35,073 bases of DNA from an uncultured Bacteroidia bacterium (GCA_902774145.1 CACYHC010000021.1:1-35073), one strand, 5' to 3'; shown: positions 9,990-18,362, counted from the stretch's first letter. A program made the numbers and translations. The notes: generated by a model not told the origin, from the sequence alone.

Positions 9990-11076
9990 CAGGAGGGTCA
10001 TCATTGTAGGCGGCGATCACCACAATACGTTGGGGGTGATTTGGGCGATGCGCGAGGCGGGTGTCAGACCGTATGTCATTATCCTGTCGGAAGAGGCGTC
10101 TCCGTTTGTCCCTGTCAGCAGATATCTTGCCGGCAGTGTCGTCATTCAAAAGATGGAGGAACTGCTCCCAGCCGTTATCAATCTCTCAAAGGATCAGCCC
10201 CAAAAACCAGTCGTTATCTGTTGCCATGATGAAATGGCCGCGTTGATCGATCAATCCAGCGAAACGCTCTCGGAATATGCGGTTGTCCCCTGTGGGACTC
10301 GCCCCTGCTCTCTGCTTGAATGGATGGATAAGGAAAAGATGGGAGCATTGGCTGTATCGTGCGGACTTGATGTGCCCGCGTCAGAAGGCTTCCCCTGTAT
10401 CGTGAAGCCAAAGCGCAGCCTGTCCGGGAGCAAGGACTGGATCAGGGTATGTCGCGACGCTGACCAGTTGAATGAGTGCCTGGATTTGTATGGGGCGGAA
10501 AAGTTGCAAGTCCAACAGTTTATTGAAAAGACGGCGGAATTCCAGCTTATTGGCTGTGCCCTGCCGGATGGGACGGTCCTTATACCGGGGGTTTCTTCCA
10601 TTCTTCGACCCTGCAAAGGGTCCAATACCGCATTTCTGAAATACTCAGGTCCGGAAACCCAGGTCGATGCCGATAAGGTGAAGGCGTTTGTCCGTGCTAC
10701 GGGATATTGCGGTCTCTTCAGTGTAGAGTTCGTAAGGGGTCGGGATGGCAGGGACTATTTCCTTGAGATGAATTTCAGGAACGACGGGAATGCAATCTGT
10801 GTTACGCGGGCGGGCGTCAATCTTCCGTTGATCTGGTGCCTGGGAGCTTCTGGGCTGGATTATGAGGCAGCTGCTTCGGCCCGCGTTCGGACCGTCTATG
10901 TGATGCCGGAGTTTGAGGAGTTGACGCTGTTGTCTTCCCGTTCTATTTCCATCGGCGACTTTTTAAAGGATTTACTGCTGAGGAATGCCGGAATGGACTT
11001 TTATTTCTGGGACCAGTGTCCTTTCTGGCATCAGTTATTTCGTCGTATCAAAAAGAAAATTGTCCGAAAACAATGA
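9982..11076 (+). CDS. ATP-grasp carboxylate-amine ligase-like protein
   Basis: The 364-residue product has an N-terminal Rossmann-like pre-ATP-grasp segment (RRVIIVGGDHHN) and then an ATP-grasp fold. The fold shows an ATP-binding lysine strand near residue 139 (CIVKPKRS), the hinge strand LQVQQFIEK, and the metal-binding strand FLEMNFRNDG near residue 262 with its Glu and Asn. Such enzymes join a carboxylate to an amine or thiol using ATP. In a polysaccharide operon it could attach an amino acid or amine to a uronic acid, or make a modified precursor; this is inference. The start at 9982 (MLDRR) is preferred because the longer frame to 9904 only overlaps the preceding gene. It overlaps the next gene by four bases. 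Confidence 0.82.
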   Translation: MLDRRVIIVGGDHHNTLGVIWAMREAGVRPYVIILSEEASPFVPVSRYLAGSVVIQKMEELLPAVINLSKDQPQKPVVICCHDEMAALIDQSSETLSEYAVVPCGTRPCSLLEWMDKEKMGALAVSCGLDVPASEGFPCIVKPKRSLSGSKDWIRVCRDADQLNECLDLYGAEKLQVQQFIEKTAEFQLIGCALPDGTVLIPGVSSILRPCKGSNTAFLKYSGPETQVDADKVKAFVRATGYCGLFSVEFVRGRDGRDYFLEMNFRNDGNAICVTRAGVNLPLIWCLGASGLDYEAAASARVRTVYVMPEFEELTLLSSRSISIGDFLKDLLLRNAGMDFYFWDQCPFWHQLFRRIKKKIVRKQ

Positions 11077-11927
11077 GCTTGGGCGCATATATAAAAAGAC
11101 ATCGCTGGGATCTGGCGTTCGTGGACAGGGACTGGAACTTTCGGTTTATCGATACGAAATATTCAGATCGTTGGTTTGCGGATCCGTTTATTTTATCCGT
11201 CGCCGGACAAGAGGTGGTCGTGCTGGCGGAAGAGTTTACTTTCCGTACCGGAAAGGGACGGATTGCTCGGTTGCTGATCGATGCTGATGATTGCATCTTG
11301 AAGGAGATGGAGATCATTCTGGAATTGGATACACATTTGTCTTTTCCGGCTATATTCAGGAAAGACGGTGATGTGTTTATTTATCCTGAAAATTCCGCTT
11401 CCGGCGGCAGCCGTCTGTACCGATATGATGATCAGACGCGTAAGATGGAGGCCGTCGCATTACTGTCCGAAACGCCGCTGACGGATGCCGTCATCTTTCA
11501 GGGAGTGCCCGGAAGGAACCTTATCCTGTCCACGGCATTGCCGGATCCCAATGGGAAGGAACTCCTGGTTCTTGCGTCCAAGGATGTGTTCTCGCCCTGT
11601 CAAATTATTCAGAAAGTTCATTTTGATGATTATGTCGCAAGAAACGCCGGCGATGTCTTTGTCCGTGACGGGGTTTTTGTCCGTCCTGCGCAAATTTGCG
11701 ACGGGGGATACGGGTATGGTTTGGGGGTGGAATTCCAAAAAATGGAAGTGGGGAAGGACGGGGCGCTGACGTTTGCGCCGCTGGAACGACATTTTCCGCC
11801 TGCCGGATATGATGGGATGCATACCTATAATTCCTGGGGCGATGTGCATATCGTTGATTGCAGAAGATTCTTGCACCCGGGACTCCGTGGTTTTCTGCAT
11901 CGGATTAAACATGGACGCGGAAGATGA
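11073..11927 (+). CDS. Beta-propeller-like protein related to the N-terminal domain of GIPC glucosamine transferases
   Basis: A 284-residue protein rich in beta-strand segments with repeated W/F-A-D-P and D-x-H patterns (RWFADPFIL, VFIYPENSASGGSRLYRY, GYDGMHTYNSW). This resembles the five-bladed, GH43-like domain annotated as the N-terminal part of glucosamine inositolphosphorylceramide transferase. That domain also occurs alone in bacterial polysaccharide clusters, often next to formyltransferases or ligases. There is no signal peptide. The start ATG 11073 makes an ATGA overlap with the ATP-grasp gene, so coupled production is likely. The biochemical role is not established; a sugar-binding or transferase-partner role is plausible. 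Confidence 0.65.
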   Translation: MSLGAYIKRHRWDLAFVDRDWNFRFIDTKYSDRWFADPFILSVAGQEVVVLAEEFTFRTGKGRIARLLIDADDCILKEMEIILELDTHLSFPAIFRKDGDVFIYPENSASGGSRLYRYDDQTRKMEAVALLSETPLTDAVIFQGVPGRNLILSTALPDPNGKELLVLASKDVFSPCQIIQKVHFDDYVARNAGDVFVRDGVFVRPAQICDGGYGYGLGVEFQKMEVGKDGALTFAPLERHFPPAGYDGMHTYNSWGDVHIVDCRRFLHPGLRGFLHRIKHGRGR

Positions 11928-13003
11928 GGATTGTACATGTCTTGTATGAACTGGGATCCGGCGGAGCAGAGCGTTTCGTCGTTGATTTGGCCAATTGCCA
12001 GGCCGCGCAGGGACACCGGGTAACGGTATGTATGCTCAGGCCCATAGATGGGAAGAATGACTTCTGCGCCCGTTTCCTTTCTGACCAGGTCGAGTTTGTG
12101 TGCCTGGGGATATCTTCCGGCTTGACCGTCGGGAAGTTGAGAAAAGTTGCCAGGGAACTCCTGGCGCGCTGTCCCGATGTCCTGCATGCGCACCACAATG
12201 TATTGCCTTACCTGGCACTGCTGATCTTTAGAAGGAATCGTCCCGTGATTATCCATACGATTCACAGCGATGCGCATCGGGCCAACGCAAATGTTGTTGA
12301 ACGATGCTATTGCAAGTTCCTTTATCGGAAGAAATGGGTGCGCCCCGTGACGATTTCGGCAGCGAGCGATGATTCGTTTTTTTCTGTATATGGAGTCCGC
12401 GCATTTTGTATTCCTAACGGACGGGAAAAAATCGCCCCGGGGGAGGCACTGAATGTCGTTAAGAAAGAAATTGAAAGTTATGGACAAGGCGTGCCGGTTT
12501 TCGTGCACACCGGGCGCTGCCATCCGGTAAAGAACCAAAGATTGCTCGTTGACGCCTTCAATGCCTTGAAGAATAAAGGGGAGAAATTTACATTGCTGGT
12601 CATTGGTGCCGGATATGACAGTGAATTGGGACAGGCTTTGAAAGACATGGCCTGCGATCGGATTTTCTTCTTGGGAGAAAAGGAGAATGTAGGGGATTAT
12701 CTTCTTTGTGCGGATGCGTTTTGTCTGACTTCTTTGAGTGAGGGGCTCCCCATCTCCCTTTTGGAAGCACTGGCATGCGGGGTAACGCCGATCTGTACAC
12801 CTGTAGGAGGAATCCAAAGTGTGGTAACTGATGGGAAAACAGGCTATCTTTCCAAGGATTTGACCAGAGACTCATATCTTGATGCAATTGATCGCTATAT
12901 GAAACAGCCTGTCCCCCGGGCGGTCCTGCAGCATTATTTTGAGGAGAATTATAGTATGCGCAAGTGTTGTGAGCGGTATCTGTCCTTTTATGACATTTCG
13001 TAA
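11924..13003 (+). CDS. Glycosyltransferase family 4 (GT-B)
   Basis: A 359-residue GT4 enzyme. It opens with VLYELGSGGAERFVVDLA, the glycine-rich acceptor-side loop of this family. The second Rossmann domain begins near residue 190 (VFVHTGRCHPVKNQ). The donor-binding E-x7-E pair lies at about Glu273 and Glu281 (SEGLPISLLEALA), followed by GGIQSVVTDGKTGYL. It probably transfers one sugar to the polyprenyl-linked intermediate at the cytoplasmic membrane face. ATGA overlap at its start and a 14-base overlap at its end keep it in the operon chain. Confidence 0.92.
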   Translation: MRIVHVLYELGSGGAERFVVDLANCQAAQGHRVTVCMLRPIDGKNDFCARFLSDQVEFVCLGISSGLTVGKLRKVARELLARCPDVLHAHHNVLPYLALLIFRRNRPVIIHTIHSDAHRANANVVERCYCKFLYRKKWVRPVTISAASDDSFFSVYGVRAFCIPNGREKIAPGEALNVVKKEIESYGQGVPVFVHTGRCHPVKNQRLLVDAFNALKNKGEKFTLLVIGAGYDSELGQALKDMACDRIFFLGEKENVGDYLLCADAFCLTSLSEGLPISLLEALACGVTPICTPVGGIQSVVTDGKTGYLSKDLTRDSYLDAIDRYMKQPVPRAVLQHYFEENYSMRKCCERYLSFYDIS

Positions 13004-14402
13004 ATTCATAGTGATAGTTTTATGCCTGCTTGTGGCAATATGTGCTTCCGGGCAGGATGTCTTTGTGTCTTCATCCCGGGGAAGCGATGATAATGACGGT
13101 ATTTCGCCGCAGACCCCTTTCCGTACCCTGGAGAAGGCTTTTGCTTCCGGACGGAACGTTTTTCTCAAGGCCGGGGATATTTTCTACGGTCCGGTCGAAT
13201 GTTATGGGCGTAAACTGAGTCGCTATGGGGAAGGCCCGAATCCGCTGGTCAGCGGATATAAGAGAATCCATGGACAGCGCTGGCGTAAAGTGGCGAAGAA
13301 TGTCTGGCGCCTGGATTTGACGGGAAGAAAATTTTCCGGTGCCGGCGTTTCTGACGCATCTTCGCTATTGAATAATATCGGCTGTATCCATGATTGGAAG
13401 AAGGATGAGATTCACGGGAAGAAGGTCAGGCGCTATAACGAACTCAAGGAGGACTGGGATATTTGGCAGGTGGATACTTCCTATGCGGAAATGCCGCCTT
13501 CTTCTTTCAATTACCTCTATCTTTTTCTGAAACGTAACCCCAACAGGCTGAACCTTGAATTTTCAGTAGGTGCCGTGGCGATGTATATTCAGGATTCAAC
13601 CGTTGACGGAGTGGATTTTGAGGGCTTTGGGTTCGGGATTTCCGGTGGCTCCGGGACGGTGCTCAGGAATTGCCGGGTGGATGCCATGGGGGGCATGTTG
13701 CAACTGGGTTATCCGGAATTCATCTGTTACGGAAACGGAATTGAATTTTATGTTTCCCGGAATCTGGAAAACAGTCTTGTAGAGCACTGCCGGGTATCCC
13801 GTTGTTATGACGCCGGAATGACTTTGCAGGGCAGCGACTGTCCCGGCGCTTTTCCAAAGAATATCGTGTTTCGGAATAATCTGATTCTGAATTGTTGTCA
13901 AGGGTGGGAGGATTACCTGAGAAATGGAGAAGACGCCCGGTTTGACAATTGCCGTTTTGAAAACAATCTGGTGATGGGCAGCGGGAATTCCGGATTTGGC
14001 TATGCGGACGGGCGCTTTAAGTATTGTAATATCCTGGGTAATAATTTTGAGGGAAACCGGGGAATGGTGATTCGCGGGAATGTCTTCGTCGGCGGAAATT
14101 TTTACTGCACGATGCCCTATAGGGGGAAATATGCTTCCCACTGTTGGGAGGGGAACGTGTATTATATGACTCCGGGCAGTTTTATTCTTGCCAATTATGT
14201 GGGAACAGAAGATGTTCTGATTCCCAAGGCGGCGGGTAAGGACGATATGATTGCGCGCTATCGGAGTCTGACAGGAGATAGAGATACCCGTTTTATTTCT
14301 TGTACTTCAGAAGAAATCCTTCAGATTCAAAATGATTATTTGCAACTTTGGGAGTCAGGTAACTGGCCGATGAGAAATGAAAGTACTCCATATCACAACT
14401 AA
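12990..14402 (+). CDS. Secreted right-handed parallel beta-helix protein
   Basis: A 470-residue protein. The start ATG at 12990 gives a clean signal peptide (MTFRKFIVIVLCLLVAICASG, cleavage near residue 21-23), which is why it is chosen over an upstream start at 12939. The mature part opens with FVSSSRGSDDNDG-type residues, typical of DUF1565/pectate-lyase-like proteins. It then shows short repeated N/V/I-rich rungs (VLRNCRVD, IVFRNNLILN, CRFENNLVMG, NILGNNFEGN) of a parallel beta-helix. In a capsule operon such a protein may cut, trim or modify the polymer in the periplasm or at the surface. Catalytic residues are not identifiable by eye. It overlaps neighbours by 14 and 26 bases. Confidence 0.78.
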   Translation: MTFRKFIVIVLCLLVAICASGQDVFVSSSRGSDDNDGISPQTPFRTLEKAFASGRNVFLKAGDIFYGPVECYGRKLSRYGEGPNPLVSGYKRIHGQRWRKVAKNVWRLDLTGRKFSGAGVSDASSLLNNIGCIHDWKKDEIHGKKVRRYNELKEDWDIWQVDTSYAEMPPSSFNYLYLFLKRNPNRLNLEFSVGAVAMYIQDSTVDGVDFEGFGFGISGGSGTVLRNCRVDAMGGMLQLGYPEFICYGNGIEFYVSRNLENSLVEHCRVSRCYDAGMTLQGSDCPGAFPKNIVFRNNLILNCCQGWEDYLRNGEDARFDNCRFENNLVMGSGNSGFGYADGRFKYCNILGNNFEGNRGMVIRGNVFVGGNFYCTMPYRGKYASHCWEGNVYYMTPGSFILANYVGTEDVLIPKAAGKDDMIARYRSLTGDRDTRFISCTSEEILQIQNDYLQLWESGNWPMRNESTPYHN

Positions 14403-15327
14403 TTATCCGACTCCGGATTATCCCATCTTTGGCATTTTTGTCAAGGAGCAGGTGGAATCGCTGCAAAAACTCGGCGTAGCCTGCGATGTGCTTTATTGTG
14501 ACCGCAAGGGGCGGGGGACCTGGATGTATCTGACCTATATTCCGCGTATCTGGTGGCGCATCCTGCGTGGACGCTATGATGTAATTCATTGTCATCATGC
14601 ACTTTCGGCTTTGCTCTGCCTTTGTACGCTGTGGCCCATATTTAAAAAGTGCGTAGTGTCCTATCAGAACGATCCCACGCGCGAATGGAAAGTGAATTGC
14701 TTCGGTCTTCTGCATGCCTGCTTCAACCGCATCATCATAAAGAATACGTCCCCGTACCTTGAAAGGAGCCGGACAGTCTACCTTCCCAATGGCTGTAACG
14801 AAGATTTCTTTGTGCAGATGGACAGGGCGGCGTGCCGGAAAGTACTGGGCCTTGATCCGGATGCCGTGTATATCCTGTATATGGATTCCAACAAGTGGGG
14901 GCGGACGCAGAAGCGAAAAGATCGCTTCGACGCTACGCTGGAATTGCTCCGGCAGCATTTCCCCGATGTGCGTGCGCTGGAACTGTATAATACGCCGCGC
15001 GAACAGATCCCGGCATACATGAATGCCTGCAACCTGCATCTGATCAGCAGCGATTTCGAAGGCTCGCCCAATTCGGTCAAAGAATGCCTTTGCTGCAATG
15101 TCCCGGTGGTTTCGACGGATGTGGGCAATGTGCGGGAGATGATCGGCGATATTCCGGGTTGCGCGGTCGTTTCTGATTTTTCCGTCGAAGCACTTGCAGA
15201 GGCTGCTAAGGAAGTTCTTCTCCATACAGGGCTTTTTGAGGGGCGGCGGCTGTTCCTTCGGAAGGGATATTCCATGTCTGCCGTTTCCCTCAGGTTGAAG
15301 TCGCTCTATGAACATCTCGTCCGTTGA
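14377..15327 (+). CDS. Glycosyltransferase family 4 (GT-B)
   Basis: A 316-residue glycosyltransferase, somewhat short for GT4. It starts KVLHITTNYPTPDYPIFGIFV, a common opening in which a tract after the first strand binds the acceptor. The donor-binding pair Glu228/Glu236 is seen in DFEGSPNSVKECLCCNVPVVSTDVG. It starts inside the end of the beta-helix gene (26-base overlap) and is the last gene of the overlapping chain. An 85-base gap with a promoter follows. It probably adds one residue of the repeat unit. Confidence 0.9.
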   Translation: MKVLHITTNYPTPDYPIFGIFVKEQVESLQKLGVACDVLYCDRKGRGTWMYLTYIPRIWWRILRGRYDVIHCHHALSALLCLCTLWPIFKKCVVSYQNDPTREWKVNCFGLLHACFNRIIIKNTSPYLERSRTVYLPNGCNEDFFVQMDRAACRKVLGLDPDAVYILYMDSNKWGRTQKRKDRFDATLELLRQHFPDVRALELYNTPREQIPAYMNACNLHLISSDFEGSPNSVKECLCCNVPVVSTDVGNVREMIGDIPGCAVVSDFSVEALAEAAKEVLLHTGLFEGRRLFLRKGYSMSAVSLRLKSLYEHLVR

Positions 15328-15348
15328 GTGAAATGTGCATTTTTCTGT

Positions 15349-15371
15349 GACATGATTTGTATAATCGTGTC
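15349..15371. promoter_or_regulatory. Dyad symmetry over the -33 element upstream of the radical SAM gene
   Basis: Nine-base arms GACATGATT and AATCGTGTC, one mismatch, separated by five bases. The dyad covers the -33 TTTG of the adjacent promoter. It may be an operator; it has no T-tract, so a classical terminator is less likely. Confidence 0.4.
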
Positions 15372-15387
15372 GTTTGCGCTATTTTTG
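15356..15387 (+). promoter_or_regulatory. Bacteroidota-type promoter of the radical SAM gene
   Basis: TTTG at 15356-15359, exactly 20 bases, then TATTTTTG at 15380-15387, an ideal match to TTTG-N20-TAnnTTTG. The expected transcription start is a few bases after 15390, which leaves a short leader before ATG 15413. It also rules out a start codon at 15374. Confidence 0.75.
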
Positions 15388-15412
15388 TGTGGATGCAAAT
15401 GATTTTTCAGAC

Positions 15413-16486
15413 ATGAGTTCGTCGAAGAAACTAAACGGAACAGTTATCGTTACGTACCGCTGCAACGCGCGCTGCACGATGTGCAACCGCTATAAGGCGC
15501 CTTCTAAGCCGGAGGAGGAGATTAGTGTGGAGACCCTGAAGAAACTCCCCAGGATGTACTTTACCAACATCACCGGCGGCGAGCCTTTCATCCGGGAGGA
15601 CCTGAAGGACATCGTGCGGGAACTCTACCGGCACTCGGACCGTATCGTCATCAGCACCAACGGCTTCTTCACGGACCGCATCATTGACCTTTGCAAAGCG
15701 TTTCCGCAGATTGGCATCCGCATTTCCATCGAAGGCCTGGAGCAGACGAATAATGAGATCCGCGGCCTGCAGGACGGATTCAATCGCGGCTATACTACGC
15801 TCTGCAAACTCGTGGAGATGGGGATGAAGGACGTGGGCTTCGGTATGACCGTGCAGGACCGCAACGCCGCAGACCTCGTGCCGCTCTACCTGATTTCCAA
15901 TAAACTGGGAATGGAATTCGCGACGGCGTCGCTGCACAACAGCTTCTATTTCGTGGAGTCGAAGAATATCATCCGCGACCGCGCCATGGTGGCGGGCAAC
16001 TTCGAAGCCCTGATTAACGAACTACTCAAGTCCAATAGCCCGAAGAAATGGTTCAGGGCCTATTTCAACCATGGTCTGATCAACTATATCTACGGCCAAA
16101 AGAGGCTGCTGCCCTGCGACATGAGCTTCGATACTTTCTTTATCGACCCGTACGGCGATGTGATGCCCTGCAACGGCACGCGCGAAAAGGAAGTGATGGG
16201 CAACCTGAACTCACAGACTTGGGACGAGGTCTGGCAGAGCGATGATGCTGAAGCGGTTCGCGCTAAGGTGCGCTGCTGCAACCGTCAGTGCTGGATGATT
16301 GGCTCCGTCAGCCCGGCGATGCATAAATACATCTGGGTGCCGCTTTGGTGGGTGTTCCGCCATAAGTTCCTTCGCTTCTTCAAAGAGAAGAAGTATTCGA
16401 TGTACGAATTGAAGGTCGTACGAGACTACCGCGACGGCAAGGTAAGCAAAGCGCAGTTGGACGCGCTCTCAACCTGCGAGTTATGA
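15413..16486 (+). CDS. Radical SAM/SPASM-domain protein
   Basis: A 357-residue protein. The radical SAM cluster motif C-x3-C-x2-C is at Cys17, Cys21 and Cys24 (CNARCTMC). Then come the glycine-rich SAM-binding strand (TNITGGEPF) and a SPASM-like auxiliary cluster region with Cys235, Cys253, Cys288/289 and Cys293. Near the C-terminus an aromatic, basic stretch (YIWVPLWWVFRHKFLRFF) suggests membrane association. Radical SAM/SPASM enzymes perform radical modification of peptides or small molecules. In this locus a sugar or lipid-linked intermediate is the natural guess, but the substrate is unknown. The start ATG 15413 follows the promoter; its last bases overlap the next gene by four (ATGA). 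Confidence 0.88.
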   Translation: MSSSKKLNGTVIVTYRCNARCTMCNRYKAPSKPEEEISVETLKKLPRMYFTNITGGEPFIREDLKDIVRELYRHSDRIVISTNGFFTDRIIDLCKAFPQIGIRISIEGLEQTNNEIRGLQDGFNRGYTTLCKLVEMGMKDVGFGMTVQDRNAADLVPLYLISNKLGMEFATASLHNSFYFVESKNIIRDRAMVAGNFEALINELLKSNSPKKWFRAYFNHGLINYIYGQKRLLPCDMSFDTFFIDPYGDVMPCNGTREKEVMGNLNSQTWDEVWQSDDAEAVRAKVRCCNRQCWMIGSVSPAMHKYIWVPLWWVFRHKFLRFFKEKKYSMYELKVVRDYRDGKVSKAQLDALSTCEL

Positions 16487-17559
16487 AGCTAGTCGTCACG
16501 GGCACGAGGGGCATCCCCTACATTATGGGTGGGGTGGAAAAGCATTGCGAAGAGCTTTTCCCCCGCCTGGCGGCGATGGGTGTGGATGTGACCGTCGTTC
16601 GCCGGACGGCCTACGCCCGGGACAGCTTGACGGAATGGCGCGGCGTGAAGATCAAAGATATCCCTGCGCCCAAAAGGAAGGCCTTTGAAGCGGTGGTCCA
16701 TACCTGGCGCGCCGTACGCTATGCCGCCCGGGAAAAGGCGGATGTCCTTTACCTGAACGCCGTGGGCCCCGCCCTGCTTACGCCTGTAGCTAAATTGCTG
16801 GGACTCAAAGTAATCTTTGTGCATCACGGCCCCGACTACGACCGTGACAAGTGGGGACGTATTGCCAAGGCGATGCTAAAGCTGGGCGAACGGATGGGCT
16901 GCCGTTATGCAGACAAGGTGATTGTCATTTCGGAGCTGATCCGCAACCACATAAAGGAGCGTTATGGCCGTACGGAAAACGTCCACCTGATCCATAACGG
17001 GGTATCCAAGCCGGATTTCTGCGAAGAGCCCGAATGGCTGGCGCAGTTGGGCGTCGAGCCAGGAAAGTACGTGATGGGAATGAGCCGGCTTGTGCCGGAA
17101 AAGCGGCTGCACGAACTGATTGCCGCCTTCCAGGCGGCGAAGCTCCCCGAGGGGACAAAGCTCGTCATCGCCGGTGCCGCCGATTTTGAAGATGCCTATT
17201 CCCGGAAACTGCGCGCACAGGCGGCTGCGGCCGGGGTGGTGATGCCCGGCGCGCTCCGCGGGAAAAAGCTTCATTCGCTGCTTACGGGCGCTTTCTGCTT
17301 CGTGCTGCCTTCCTCGCATGAAGGATTGCCCATTGCCCTGCTGGAAGCGATGAGCTACCGCCTGCCGGTCATCGTCAGCGATATTCCCGCGAACCTGGAG
17401 GTCGGGCTGCCGAAGGACTGTTATTTCCCGTTGGGGAACTTGCCTGCACTTGCCTCTGCGCTGGAAAAACTATATGCCGAAAGGCCGCAGAAGCTCGACT
17501 ACGATATGTCTGCCTACGACTGGGATACCATCGCCGGACAGGTCTTTGTGCTGCTCTGA
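16483..17559 (+). CDS. Glycosyltransferase family 4 with DUF1972-like N-terminus
   Basis: A 358-residue GT4 enzyme. The N-terminus VVTGTRGIPYIMGGVEKHCEEL resembles the DUF1972/rhamnosyltransferase-type opening. The donor-side domain starts near residue 195 (KYVMGMSRLVPEKRLHELI), and the E-x7-E pair is at about Glu280/Glu288 (SHEGLPIALLEAM). It probably acts early on the lipid-linked repeat unit. It begins inside the stop codon of the radical SAM gene, so the two are co-translated, and it is followed two bases later by the WecG-like gene. Confidence 0.9.
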   Translation: MKLVVTGTRGIPYIMGGVEKHCEELFPRLAAMGVDVTVVRRTAYARDSLTEWRGVKIKDIPAPKRKAFEAVVHTWRAVRYAAREKADVLYLNAVGPALLTPVAKLLGLKVIFVHHGPDYDRDKWGRIAKAMLKLGERMGCRYADKVIVISELIRNHIKERYGRTENVHLIHNGVSKPDFCEEPEWLAQLGVEPGKYVMGMSRLVPEKRLHELIAAFQAAKLPEGTKLVIAGAADFEDAYSRKLRAQAAAAGVVMPGALRGKKLHSLLTGAFCFVLPSSHEGLPIALLEAMSYRLPVIVSDIPANLEVGLPKDCYFPLGNLPALASALEKLYAERPQKLDYDMSAYDWDTIAGQVFVLL

Positions 17560-17561
17560 GG

Positions 17562-18308
17562 ATGGAACCCTACTTTAATATCCCGATGGAGTTTGACCAG
17601 GAGCGCTTTGACGCGACCGTGGAGCATACCGTGCGCGCAGGGGAGAAGGGCTATGTCTGCGCAGCCGAATCGAACAACATCACTGTGGCCAATACGGATC
17701 CCGCCTTCGGGGAGGTTTTCCGCCGTTCGCTGCTCAATAACTGTGACGGTTCCGTCGTGGCGCTCTTCCTCTCCCGCATTCACAATAAACCGTTGCGACC
17801 CTATATTTGCGCTGATATTTTTTCCAAATACATCCGAAATGGGCGATATCGGCATTTTTTCCTCGGCAATTCGCCGGAAATCATCAACGGCCTGCGGCAG
17901 CGTCTCACGGCGGAAGTGCCGGCGCTGGAGGAAATGCGCTTCGAGCCGCTGCCGTACTGTTCTGTGGAGGATTTTGATTACGAGGGCATTGCCGCGATGC
18001 TCAACGCCGACCATCCCGATATTATCTGGGTGTCCCTGGGTGCGCCTAAACAGGAACAATTCATGAGTCGCCTACTACCCCTGCTGAACCGGGGCGTTCT
18101 GTTTGGCGTAGGGGCCGTCTTTAATTTCTATGCCGGCGTGGGAAAAGTGCGGAGGGCTCCGCGCTGGATGCGCCGTTTGCGCCTGGAATGGTTGCACCGC
18201 GCCCTGGAAGAACCTTCCAAAAACATCCCCCGTTACTGGGGCTTCATCCGCATCCTTCCGCGCCTGATTCGGCAGGAAAAGAGGACGGTTACGAGAAAGC
18301 CGCAGTAA
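17562..18308 (+). CDS. WecG/TagA/CpsF family glycosyltransferase (GT26)
   Basis: A 248-residue protein of normal family length. Signature segments are AAESNNITVANTD near the N-terminus, the FFLGNSPEII strand, VSLGAPKQEQF near residue 157, and the GVGAVFNFYAG then RRAPRWMRRLRLEWLHR motifs with the basic, membrane-contacting C-terminus. Members transfer ManNAc(A), glucose or a related sugar to polyprenyl-diphosphate-linked GlcNAc, the second step of repeat-unit synthesis. It lies two bases after the GT4 gene. A gap with a dyad and a new promoter follows. Confidence 0.92.
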   Translation: MEPYFNIPMEFDQERFDATVEHTVRAGEKGYVCAAESNNITVANTDPAFGEVFRRSLLNNCDGSVVALFLSRIHNKPLRPYICADIFSKYIRNGRYRHFFLGNSPEIINGLRQRLTAEVPALEEMRFEPLPYCSVEDFDYEGIAAMLNADHPDIIWVSLGAPKQEQFMSRLLPLLNRGVLFGVGAVFNFYAGVGKVRRAPRWMRRLRLEWLHRALEEPSKNIPRYWGFIRILPRLIRQEKRTVTRKPQ

Positions 18309-18340
18309 TTATACATTTTCTATTATAGAATTTGTATAAT
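18308..18340. promoter_or_regulatory. 33-bp inverted repeat over the -33 element upstream of the ATPase gene
   Basis: Arms ATTATACA and TGTATAAT (8 of 8) continue inward through TT/TT to TTCT/AGAA around the loop ATTAT. It begins at the last base of the preceding stop codon and its right arm overlaps the -33 TTTG. It could act as an operator, a weak terminator for the upstream operon, or both. Confidence 0.45.
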
Positions 18341-18362
18341 TGAAATCTTTCTCTTACTTTTG
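18331..18362 (+). promoter_or_regulatory. Bacteroidota-type promoter of the ATPase gene
   Basis: TTTG at 18331-18334, 20 bases, then TACTTTTG at 18355-18362, again an exact TTTG-N20-TAnnTTTG match. It lies 17 bases before ATG 18380. The first ten bases (TTTGTATAAT) are identical to the -33 area of the promoter at 15356. Confidence 0.75.

Noticed and set aside
15374-15412. TTG start at 15374 for the radical SAM gene
   Set aside because: This stretch contains the -7 promoter element, so it is upstream of the expected transcript start.
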